This document shows, piece by piece, positions 44,115 to 51,718 of a stretch of 64,000 bases of DNA. The notes under the pieces are model-generated. The model did not search any database. It worked only from the letters and a program-made list of their open reading frames with translations, and was not told the DNA's origin. The position numbers and the translations under genes are program-made. Source of the DNA: DASPGQ01 sp035457705 (GTDB lineage Bacteria > Acidobacteriota > Vicinamibacteria > Marinacidobacterales > SMYC01); assembly GCA_035457705.1 (NCBI GenBank), contig DATIBD010000131.1, positions 1 through 64,000 of the forward strand, in the 5' to 3' direction. Within the stretch, counting starts at the first letter, position 1. Each line of letters starts with the position of its first letter.

Positions 44115-44501
44115 CCTGTCCGAGTCGGCCGTAAGCCGAATTCTGTTCCCACCGCGAGTCGCCCCGCCGGAAGGCGGTGATCATTTCTCTAGCCGGAGCG
44201 ATTACTCGCCCGGTCGAGCGACCTACCCGGAAGCTTCGGACGGGCCATCCTCGGACGCTCCCCTATTTGGTCTTGCTCCGTGTGGGGTTTACCCTGCCTT
44301 GGATGTCACCACCCAAGCGGTGCGCTCTTACCGCACCTTTTCACCCTTACCCCCTTCCCGTGGGAACGAGGCGGTATGTTTTCTGTGGCACTTTCCTTCC
44401 GGTCACCCGGACTGGTCGTTAGCCAGCACACTGCCCTATGGAGTTCGGACTTTCCTCTCGCCCGCAATGAGGCCAGCGATCACCTAGCCGGCTCGAACAG
44501 G
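44115..44501 (-). ncRNA. rnpB: RNase P RNA, bacterial type A
   Basis: The catalytic RNA that trims tRNA 5' ends. Read on the minus strand it shows the hallmark GAGGAAAGTCCGAACTCC near the 5' end, ACAGAAAACATACCGCC, the gcgguaagagcgcacc stem-loop, and AGAATTCGGCTTAC near the 3' end. The ends were set by P1: 5' CCTGTTCGAG pairs with 3' CTCGGACAGG. About 387 bases long, normal for type A. Transcribed toward the PATAN-DnaJ gene, with a TATAAT box just upstream. Confidence 0.96.
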
Positions 44502-44507
44502 CAGTCA

Positions 44508-44513
44508 ATTATA
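44508..44513 (-). promoter_or_regulatory. -10 box of the rnpB promoter
   Basis: TATAAT on the minus strand, seven bases upstream of the P1-defined 5' end of RNase P RNA. No good -35 is present at 16-18 bases. A TTGAAC formed by the edge of the adjacent repeat lies 21 bases upstream of this box, which is a long spacing. Confidence 0.6.
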
Positions 44514-44534
44514 GCCGATGTTTCGCACTAAAGC

Positions 44535-44667
44535 GTTCAATGCCGTGGCGGGACCCGTAATCGATCGGGCCGCCACGGCTCGACCCTTGCGGCGCTTCGC
44601 GCCGATCTCGCGGCAGAAGTGTTGGCCACCGCTCGGCAGGCTGGGCCGTACTTTTTCATCAGCCTGC
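44535..44667 (+). repeat. Dispersed hairpin repeat, copy 5 (subfamily B)
   Basis: Clean full-length copy: head arms ccgtggcgg and ccgccacgg, middle hairpin GGCGC/GCGCC, and tail arms gcaggctg and cagcctgc with a T-rich loop. It fills the space between rnpB and the DUF1330 gene, and its last base is the first of that gene's stop codon on the opposite strand. Confidence 0.9.
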
Positions 44668-44954
44668 TACAAGCCCTCTACCACGACGAACTGACCCTCG
44701 GCCGCCCCGCGGCGAGCGGCCATCGCCTCGCGATACTCGGAAGAGCGGTAGAACTCCTCCGCCCTCTTCAAGCTCTCGAACTCGACGATCACGACCCGCC
44801 TCGATTCCTCGTCGCCCTCGAGGGTGAGCGTGCGTCCGCCTCGAGCCAGGTAGCGACCGCCGTGTTTTTCGATCGCGGAGGCCGCTAGCTTCTTGTACTT
44901 CTCGTAGGCCTTGGGATCCGTTACTTCCACCCGGGCGATGAGAAAAGCTGACAT
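44667..44954 (-). CDS. DUF1330 family protein
   Basis: A 95-residue ferredoxin-like alpha/beta-barrel protein of the DUF1330 family: FLIARVEVTDPKAYEKYKKLA, EKHGGRYLARGG and VIVEFESLKRAEEFYRSSEY. These small proteins are dimeric and of unknown function, some resembling antibiotic-biosynthesis monooxygenases. The ATG was chosen over an upstream GTG because AAGGAG is nine bases away. Divergent from the FAD oxidoreductase gene. Confidence 0.85.
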   Translation of the reverse strand: MSAFLIARVEVTDPKAYEKYKKLAASAIEKHGGRYLARGGRTLTLEGDEESRRVVIVEFESLKRAEEFYRSSEYREAMAARRGAAEGQFVVVEGL

Positions 44955-45004
44955 TTCCACTTTCTCCTTTCGAAGTCGGCGGGCGAAAGGATACCATCGC
45001 TCGA

Positions 45005-46609
45005 TTGGACGCTCCCGACGTAGTGATCATCGGCGCCGGTCACAACGGCCTGACCGCCGCGTCCTACCTCGCAAGAGCCGGCCTTCGAACGCTCGTTTTG
45101 GAACGGCGCGATGTCGTCGGCGGCTGCGCGGTCACGGAAGAGATCGCTCCGGGCTGCCGCGCCTCGACCGCCTCCTATATCGCCAGCATGCTGCGTCCCG
45201 AGATCATCCAGGATCTCGAGCTCGCTTCGTTCGGCCTTCGCCTCGAGCCCTGTGAACCGGCCATCCAGGTTGCTTTTCCCGACGGACGTGTCGTGCCCTG
45301 GTGGAGCTCGCCCGAGCGTACCTCGGCGGAGTGGAGTCGTTTCTCCGCAAAAGACGCGGAGAGATTCGTGAAAGTCGACGCCGAGCTCAAACGGCTTGCC
45401 CGCTACCTGCAACCCTTCTTTCTGGAACCTCCGCCAACCATCGGACGGCGGGGCCTTGCGGGTCTGATGGAGCTCATGCGGATCGGCCGAAGATTCCACG
45501 GCATCACCGAGGCGGAAATCGGCCGTTTGGTCTCGTTCCTCACGGGAAGCCTGACGGACTTCCTCGATCGGAATTTCGAGTCGGACGTCGTCAAGACCAT
45601 GTACGTCGCCAACAACGTCTACGGTAAGCACGGGGGCCCGTTCCAACCGGGAACCGCGATCGGCCTCCTCTTTCACTTGCTCAGCGGCGGCGAGCACGAG
45701 CTCCAGGGATTCTACGGTCACGTAATCGGGGGCATGGGTTCCATTACTCAAGCGCTTGCGTCGTCTTGCCGCCGTCACGGCACCGAGATCCGAACGGGCG
45801 TGAACGTTGCCCGCATCGACGTCCGCGAGGGCAAGGCGGTTGCCGTCGTGCTCGAGGACGGCACGGAGATTTCCGCCGGGACCGTGCTATCGAACGCCGA
45901 CCCCAAACGTACGTTCCTCGGTCTGGTCGATCCGAAGGAGCTTCCCCCGGATTTTCTCGGGGCGATCGAGGGCATCAAGATGGACGGGCCGAGCGCGAAA
46001 GTGAACCTCGTTCTCGGCGAGGAGCCGAAGCTCCGAGGAATGCCGGCGGATGCCGACCCTGCCCGAAGATCGCTGTTCACGCTGATTCCTTCGGTCGAGT
46101 ACGCCGAGCGCTGCTACGACAAGGCGAAGCTCGGCGAGCTCAGCGAAGAGCTCTGGGTGGACTGCGTGGTCGCGACGAACGTGGACGAGACTCTGGCACC
46201 GGCGGGACGACACGTGATGACCTGTTTCGTTCAGTACGTCCCTTACCGATTGAGGGAAGGAACTTGGGACGAACGTCGCGAATGGCTAGGTGATCGGGTC
46301 GTCGAGATCATTGGCGAGTACGCTCCGAACGTTCCCCGCTCGGTCGTCGCGCGTCAGGTGTTGACTCCGCTCGACCTCGAGCGCAAGTACGGCCTCACCG
46401 AGGGCAATATCTTTCACGGAGACCTGAGCCTGGAGCAGCTCTTCTTCATGCGACCCGTGCCCGGCTGGGCTCAGTACCGGACACCGATCGAGGGGCTCTA
46501 TCTGGCTGGCGCGGGAGCGCATCCAGGCGGAGGAGTGACCGGCGCGCCCGGCTACAACGCCGCCCAGCAGGTGTTGAGGGATCTCAAGTCGGGACGACGC
46601 GTTCGATGA
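45005..46609 (+). CDS. FAD-dependent oxidoreductase (phytoene-desaturase / PYROXD2-like)
   Basis: A 534-residue flavoprotein with the dinucleotide-binding motif VVIIGAGHNGLTAASYLARAGL and LERRDVVGGCA, and the C-terminal FAD motif GLYLAGAGAHPGGGVTGAPGYNAA. It belongs to the CrtI-like group that includes PYROXD2, not to a typical carotenoid cluster: no crtB or related gene is near. The substrate is unknown. A TTG start is used. Confidence 0.85.
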   Translation: MDAPDVVIIGAGHNGLTAASYLARAGLRTLVLERRDVVGGCAVTEEIAPGCRASTASYIASMLRPEIIQDLELASFGLRLEPCEPAIQVAFPDGRVVPWWSSPERTSAEWSRFSAKDAERFVKVDAELKRLARYLQPFFLEPPPTIGRRGLAGLMELMRIGRRFHGITEAEIGRLVSFLTGSLTDFLDRNFESDVVKTMYVANNVYGKHGGPFQPGTAIGLLFHLLSGGEHELQGFYGHVIGGMGSITQALASSCRRHGTEIRTGVNVARIDVREGKAVAVVLEDGTEISAGTVLSNADPKRTFLGLVDPKELPPDFLGAIEGIKMDGPSAKVNLVLGEEPKLRGMPADADPARRSLFTLIPSVEYAERCYDKAKLGELSEELWVDCVVATNVDETLAPAGRHVMTCFVQYVPYRLREGTWDERREWLGDRVVEIIGEYAPNVPRSVVARQVLTPLDLERKYGLTEGNIFHGDLSLEQLFFMRPVPGWAQYRTPIEGLYLAGAGAHPGGGVTGAPGYNAAQQVLRDLKSGRRVR

Positions 46610-46616
46610 GAGCTGG

Positions 46617-48344
46617 CTAGCCCGATGCCCGGAGCACCACGCTGACCGAGAAGCCGCCGGTGTCGACGTTCTTGCCCTCGACCTCGCCACCCATCGCCTC
46701 GACGAGACCACGCACGAGTGACAGCCCGATTCCCGTTCCTTTCGAGCGGCGGGTCAGCTCCGATTCCGCCCGGTAGAACGCCTCGAAAACGTGACGAAGG
46801 TGCTCTTCTTTGACTCCAGGACCGGCATCGATGACGGCCACGACCACGGCGCCGCCCTGACGTCGCGCCCGGAGAACGATCTCTCTCGCTCTGTCTGCCT
46901 GCCGGGAGTATTTGATCGCGTTATCCACGAGATTGAAGAGCACCTGGATCAGCGCATCGCGATCGTAGAGCGCGTTCGGTAGCCCGTCCTCGGTCTCGAC
47001 GCGAATCTCCAATCCTTCGCGGCGAGCTTGAGGGCCGAGGATCTCGACAATCTCTTGTAACACCGGCGTCACCGAGCCCGAGACGAGGCGCAAGTGACGA
47101 TTCTTCCTCTCCAACTGGGAGAGCTCGAGCACGTTTCCAACCAGACGGGTGAGCCGCTCCGACTCCGAGGTAATGACCTCGTAGTAATGTTTCCTCTTCT
47201 CTTCGTCGTCGACCAGACCCTCGCGCAGCATCTCGCCGTACATGCGAATGGCGGTGAGCGGCGTCTTCAGCTCGTGGGTCACCGCGGAGACGAAGTTCTT
47301 CTGCCGCTCGGCAAACTCGACGGTGACACCGACCATGCGGTACAAACCCGCAAGCCCGGCGATGAGCGCTGCGGCGAGAAGAGCCGACATCCAGTACACA
47401 TACTCGACGCCGCTCGCTTCGGGAAGCGAGGCGAGTGTGAGGACGCCCCCGACCGAATCGAAGGGCTCGGCGAACTGGCGACGGTACCGGTAGCCGCTGA
47501 AAGCCGTGGTTGGCTCGCTGGGCTCGGTGCTCACCTCGGCGAGTCGCGACAGATCGCTCGTCCCGAGGACCTTATCGTCGAGCCACTCGACGAGCCGCTC
47601 GACGTGGATGACGAGGCCCTGCTCGTAGCTTGCTCCTGCGCTCAGCGCCGTCCGGCTGAGCAACAGATATTGAGCTCCGGCGAGCCTTCCCCGCATGGAC
47701 TGGACGACCACATCGACGGAGGCCTTTTGGCTCCGGGCGCTCTCGTCCGCCAGATTGGATGTCGCCATCTGGGTGAGCTTCGATACCGGCCTTTGTTCTC
47801 TCTCGAGGGTGGCGCGGTTCAGCTCGTTGATGGACTTCAGGTAGACGGAGCTCTCGGAAACGTCTTCGCGGGAATCGTCGGGCATGGCGACGTTGCGGGT
47901 CGTCCCCGGGCTCTGAAGCTCTTTTCGAGCGAGAGGCTTACGCTCTTCCAGACGCGTGGCTCCGGCTGCTTTCACGATCTCGTAGATTCGACCAACAGAG
48001 AGTCCTTCGTCGTCGAGCGGCGTGGTGATGTCCCCGCCCGGACCGACCTGGTAGTAGCCCACGACGAAAGGCTCCGCGGGCAAATCGGCGAGCGGTGAGC
48101 GCTCGAGAACGCCCGTCGTGCTGGAAACGTAGAAATGGCGATAGTGCTCGAAGGGTCGGCTCTCTTCGCGCTCGACGAGCTCGGTGAGCCCGCGCTCCAT
48201 CTCGTCGAAGATGCGCTCGGCGACCGCTTGATGGCGCAGCTCTCGCTCGCGCGACAGGCTTTCGAGTGCCCGACCGACGAGGACGGCGAGCGCCCCGAGC
48301 AAGACCACCCCGAGACCGAGAAACATCACCGACAGACGCCGCAC
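46617..48344 (-). CDS. Membrane sensor histidine kinase of the envelope module
   Basis: A 575-residue kinase. One transmembrane helix near the N-terminus (LSVMFLGLGVVLLGALAVLVG) and one near 305-325 (MSALLAAALIAGLAGLY) enclose a large extracytoplasmic domain of about 270 residues without a recognised fold. The HisKA H box is FVSAVTHELKTPL with H357, and the HATPase motifs are NLVDNAIKYS, DAGPGVKEEHL and GTGIGLSLV. No clear HAMP domain is seen. Its start is three bases from the regulator stop, so they are one operon. Confidence 0.9.
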   Translation of the reverse strand: MRRLSVMFLGLGVVLLGALAVLVGRALESLSRERELRHQAVAERIFDEMERGLTELVEREESRPFEHYRHFYVSSTTGVLERSPLADLPAEPFVVGYYQVGPGGDITTPLDDEGLSVGRIYEIVKAAGATRLEERKPLARKELQSPGTTRNVAMPDDSREDVSESSVYLKSINELNRATLEREQRPVSKLTQMATSNLADESARSQKASVDVVVQSMRGRLAGAQYLLLSRTALSAGASYEQGLVIHVERLVEWLDDKVLGTSDLSRLAEVSTEPSEPTTAFSGYRYRRQFAEPFDSVGGVLTLASLPEASGVEYVYWMSALLAAALIAGLAGLYRMVGVTVEFAERQKNFVSAVTHELKTPLTAIRMYGEMLREGLVDDEEKRKHYYEVITSESERLTRLVGNVLELSQLERKNRHLRLVSGSVTPVLQEIVEILGPQARREGLEIRVETEDGLPNALYDRDALIQVLFNLVDNAIKYSRQADRAREIVLRARRQGGAVVVAVIDAGPGVKEEHLRHVFEAFYRAESELTRRSKGTGIGLSLVRGLVEAMGGEVEGKNVDTGGFSVSVVLRASG

Positions 48345-48347
48345 GAA

Positions 48348-49046
48348 TCACCCGCGGAAACGGTAGCCGGCGCCCCGTACCGTCTCGATGAGCTGCGCTT
48401 CCGGATCGACTTTCTTCCTCAGCTTTGCGATGTGCACGTCGACGGTCCGCGTTTCGACCTCGTCGACCCGACTCATCCCCCAGACGTCCTGGAGCAGCGT
48501 TCGCCGGCTGACGATGCGCCCCCGCTCCCGGACGAATACTTCGATTAGGGCGAGCTCACGGGGTGTGAGGTCGCACCGCAGCTCGGCCTGCTCGGCCGAG
48601 AGAGACGCTCGGTCGATCCGGAAGCCACCGAACTCCAGGACGCCGTTGCGCCTCTCGACCGGCGTCACCCGACGCAGTAGAGCTTCGACTCGGGCGACGA
48701 GCTCGCGCAGCGAGAACGGCTTCGTAACGTAATCGTCGGCGCCGGAGCGGAGCCCCTCGACGACGTCGTCTTCCGATCCTTTGGCCGTGAGCATCAGGAC
48801 CGGAAGGGTCTTCCCCTGCTCACGAAGGCGACGGCAGAGCTCGAAACCCGAGAGCCCCGGCAACATCACGTCGAGCAGGACGAGGTCGACCGGAGGAGGG
48901 TCCTTTAGGCGACGAAGCCCCGCCTCTCCAGTTTCCGCGCCTTCCACCTCGTGGCCGTGGTAGACGAGGATATCCTCGAGGCCCGAGCGGATCGCTTCTT
49001 CATCCTCGACGACGAGCACTCGCGTCTTTCTCGCCTCCGGTCCCAT
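48348..49046 (-). CDS. OmpR/PhoB-family response regulator
   Basis: A 232-residue regulator: receiver domain with VVEDEE, phosphoacceptor D59 in LVLLDVMLPG and K in YVTKPFS, then a winged-helix DNA-binding domain (LTPRELALIEVFVRERGRIVSRRTLLQDVWG, VDVHIAKLRKK). It pairs with the kinase downstream. The upstream gap to the VWA gene holds two sets of 11-bp direct repeats, the type of site such regulators bind, suggesting autoregulation and control of the opposite operon. A TACAAT box at 49058-49053 lies close to the ATG. Confidence 0.92.
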   Translation of the reverse strand: MGPEARKTRVLVVEDEEAIRSGLEDILVYHGHEVEGAETGEAGLRRLKDPPPVDLVLLDVMLPGLSGFELCRRLREQGKTLPVLMLTAKGSEDDVVEGLRSGADDYVTKPFSLRELVARVEALLRRVTPVERRNGVLEFGGFRIDRASLSAEQAELRCDLTPRELALIEVFVRERGRIVSRRTLLQDVWGMSRVDEVETRTVDVHIAKLRKKVDPEAQLIETVRGAGYRFRG

Positions 49047-49069
49047 AACGTCATTGTAACGAGCGTTTC

Positions 49070-49117
49070 GTAAAACGAGGGTAAAAGCTAGAGCCCGACC
49101 TTTTACCCACCTTTTGC
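49070..49117. promoter_or_regulatory. Paired divergent OmpR/PhoB-type direct-repeat boxes
   Basis: On the plus strand cttttac (49100-49106) and cttttgc (49111-49117) are 11 bases apart. On the minus strand cttttac (49087-49081) and gttttac (49076-49070) have the same 11-base period and the same CCWC linker. The two pairs are mirror images about 49093.5, one facing each operon. Eleven-base direct repeats are the known layout of OmpR/PhoB-family sites. A TATACC box for the plus operon lies at 49140-49145. Confidence 0.6.
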
Positions 49118-49180
49118 AAGAAGAGGCCGTTTTGTTCGGTATACCTGGAAATGGTGAGCCCCAACGTGAAGGAGATTCAG

Positions 49181-50572
49181 ATGAGCAAACGGAATGAACT
49201 CGGAAACAACGTCACTCGCGTTCCGCTACTTGTGGCCGGCGGACTCGTCGTCGCGACAATCGCGGCTGCCATTCACCTCAGAGCCCGAGTCGTCGAGCCG
49301 GTCGCGATGAGCGCCCGGGTGAGCCAGAGCTCGGTCTTGAAGGGATACGACGGGAAAGTTCCCATGGAGCTCGTTCTCAAAGGCCGCGAACGGCTCGCTT
49401 TCGGCGAGCGCATCCCCACGGATTTCCTCGTGGTACTCGATCGCTCCGGTTCGATGGAGGGTGACAAGCTCGCCCACGGACGAAGCGCCATCGGCGAGCT
49501 CGTCGGTCAGCTCGGTCCCGAGGACCGCTTCGGCCTCGTAACCTATTCGGATGACGCCACGCTGCTCTATCCCCTGGAGCTGGCGACGGCGAGCGCGAAG
49601 GAGCGATGGATGCGAGGCACGAGCCAATTGACGGCGCAAGGGAATACGAATCTGTCGCGCGGGCTCGATGTGGCGTGGGAGATCACTTCCCCTGCCTCGG
49701 GCCGCGTGGTGCGGGTTCTGCTGATCTCCGACGGCCTCGCGAACGCCGGCGACGCGACCGTTGACGGACTCGTTCGCCGGGCGGCGAGATTCGCCACCCG
49801 CGCTCAGGTGCTCACGTCCATCGGAGTCGGACTCGACTTCAACGAGTATTTGATGAGCGCCCTCGCCGATGCGGGAACGGGAAACTACCACTATCTCGAG
49901 ACCTCCACCGAGCTCGCCGAAGTCTTCCGCCAGGAGCTCGCGACGGGACAGGCGACCGTGGCGAGCGGGCTGACCATCACGCTCACTCCGGGAGAGGGTG
50001 TCGAGGTGATCGATGCGGCGGGATACCCGCTCTCGCGAGACGGTGCCACGGTCAGCTTCCAGCCCGGCTCGCTGTTCGCGGGGCAGGAGCGCACGATCTG
50101 GGTCACCTACCGAGTGCCAAGCCAGAGCCCGAAAGAGTACACGCTCGGCAATGTGACTCTCACCTATACAGCCGAGGGGCATCGCGAGGTCGTCGTTCTG
50201 CCCGACGTGGCGACGGTCGCTTGCGTCGACGATGAGGATCGTTTCTTCGCATCGGTGGACAAGAACGCCTACCAAGACAGTGTCGTCCACGAGGCTTACG
50301 GCCGGCTCAAGCAGTCGGTGGCCCATGCCGTTCGAGAGGGGAAGCTCGAGAAGGCCAGGGAGGAAATCGGCCTCTATCGCCAGAACCAACTGTGGATGAA
50401 CGAGGCGCTCCGGCTCCCCGAGCTCGACGAGAACTTGCGAGACCTCGACCGACTCGAGGGGGAGGTCGCTCGTGCGTTCGAGGGTGAGGACCAGGCCCGC
50501 AAACAAAACGTCTTCAGCAAGAGAACCCAGGCCGACGCATCCGAGATGCGTCGGGCCGGCGCCAAGAAGTGA
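49181..50572 (+). CDS. Membrane-anchored von Willebrand factor A domain protein
   Basis: A 463-residue protein. A transmembrane segment (VPLLVAGGLVVATIAAAIHL) is followed by an extracytoplasmic VWA domain with the MIDAS motif DRSGSMEGDK, TNLSRG and ISDGLANAGD; then a beta-sandwich region and a charged helical C-terminus. VWA domains bind protein partners through a metal. AAGGAG six bases ahead supports the ATG. It starts the operon with the PspA-like and membrane genes, opposite the two-component system. Confidence 0.85.
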   Translation: MSKRNELGNNVTRVPLLVAGGLVVATIAAAIHLRARVVEPVAMSARVSQSSVLKGYDGKVPMELVLKGRERLAFGERIPTDFLVVLDRSGSMEGDKLAHGRSAIGELVGQLGPEDRFGLVTYSDDATLLYPLELATASAKERWMRGTSQLTAQGNTNLSRGLDVAWEITSPASGRVVRVLLISDGLANAGDATVDGLVRRAARFATRAQVLTSIGVGLDFNEYLMSALADAGTGNYHYLETSTELAEVFRQELATGQATVASGLTITLTPGEGVEVIDAAGYPLSRDGATVSFQPGSLFAGQERTIWVTYRVPSQSPKEYTLGNVTLTYTAEGHREVVVLPDVATVACVDDEDRFFASVDKNAYQDSVVHEAYGRLKQSVAHAVREGKLEKAREEIGLYRQNQLWMNEALRLPELDENLRDLDRLEGEVARAFEGEDQARKQNVFSKRTQADASEMRRAGAKK

Positions 50573-50584
50573 AGGGGGGACACG

Positions 50585-51103
50585 ATGGGACTCACATCGA
50601 GACTGACCACACTGCTCAAAGCCGATGCCCACGGCGTCGTCGACGCCGTCGAGGATCGCTCGTTGCTCTTGAAGCAATACGTACGAGAGGCGGAGGCGGA
50701 GCTTCTTCGCAAGCGCGCCCGTTTGGAAGCGCTCGAGGCAGAGGCGAAATCGCTGGAGGAAGCCAGAAAGCGTCTTGCGGTCGAGTCGAAGCGCTGGGAC
50801 CAAGACGCGACGCTCGCGCTCAACGGGGAGAAAGAGGAGCTCGCGCGATTCGCGGTCAAGAAGCTTCTCGTCTCGCGACGAAGAAGCGAGCAAGCCGAAC
50901 GGCGCATCAAGCAGGTAAGGGAAGAGCGCGAAGGCCTCCGTGAGACCATCGCCCATCAGGAGCTCGAGCTCGATGAGCTCCAGGCGAAGGTAAAAGCGTT
51001 TCTCGCTCGGGTGAGCGCCGGGGACGGCGAAATCGTGCTCGATGCGCCCGTGGCGGACGAGGAAGTCGAGATCGAGCTCCTGCGGCGAAAGGCGGGTGCG
51101 TGA
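50585..51103 (+). CDS. Short PspA/IM30-family protein
   Basis: A 172-residue coiled-coil protein. The start GLTSRLTTLLKADAHGVVDAVEDRSLLLKQYVREAEAEL matches the amphipathic helix and first hairpin of PspA/Vipp1, which remodel damaged membranes. The protein is shorter than the usual ~220 residues and lacks the last PspA helices, ending in an acidic tail (DAPVADEEVEIELL). An AAGGGGGG precedes it. Coupled to the VWA gene (12-base gap) and to the next membrane protein (TGATG). Confidence 0.75.
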   Translation: MGLTSRLTTLLKADAHGVVDAVEDRSLLLKQYVREAEAELLRKRARLEALEAEAKSLEEARKRLAVESKRWDQDATLALNGEKEELARFAVKKLLVSRRRSEQAERRIKQVREEREGLRETIAHQELELDELQAKVKAFLARVSAGDGEIVLDAPVADEEVEIELLRRKAGA

Positions 51104-51672
51104 TGCCCACGAGATGTTTCGCCCGGAGCCTCGGTTACGGCGTGGTCGCGGCTCTCGCTATGACACCCTTCCTGTTGCTGTTCGGTCCGATCTTCGGAAG
51201 GGGCAACGCGATGGCTCTCGCCAGCGTTCTCGCGGTCTCGGGCTACGTCGCGGTGGTAGCCTCGAGCCGGGTCCAAGGTCTTCGCGTCGGGCTCTTGGCC
51301 TTCGTGGCGGGAATGCTGCTCTTAGGCCTCGCCGAACCTCCGACCGTCCTGCTCGGGGCCGGCGTCCTCCTCTCCATCTTGCGGAGCGGGTTTCTGTTTC
51401 GGTCGAAACCGGCACGCGCTCTACTCGTCGAGGGGAGTCTTCTCGGGGCGGGGCTCTTGCTAGCGCGCCTTCTCGCGAGCGGAGGCGAGGCCCTGAGCTT
51501 CTCGCTCGCCCTCTGGGGATTCTTTCTGGTTCAGAGCCTCTTTTACCTCGTCGGCGGCGTCTCGACCGCGGGTCCGACACCGACCGCGGAAGACCCGTTC
51601 GCGCGGGCATGCCGAGAGGCCGCGAGGCTGATGGAGGACGAGGGGAGCGCGCACGCCGCCGAAGGCAGCTAG
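51103..51672 (+). CDS. Multi-pass membrane protein of the envelope module
   Basis: A 189-residue hydrophobic protein with about five transmembrane helices and a short acidic C-terminal tail (DPFARACREAARLMEDEG). No family is recognised. Its ATG overlaps the PspA-like stop by one base, so it is co-translated and may be the membrane partner of that protein, as PspB/PspC or LiaF-like proteins are elsewhere; this is inference from position only. Confidence 0.6.
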   Translation: MPTRCFARSLGYGVVAALAMTPFLLLFGPIFGRGNAMALASVLAVSGYVAVVASSRVQGLRVGLLAFVAGMLLLGLAEPPTVLLGAGVLLSILRSGFLFRSKPARALLVEGSLLGAGLLLARLLASGGEALSFSLALWGFFLVQSLFYLVGGVSTAGPTPTAEDPFARACREAARLMEDEGSAHAAEGS

Positions 51673-51718
51673 GAGGTGATGCGGTTTCGCTCTAGAATTA
51701 TCCTTCGAGGAAGCTTCC

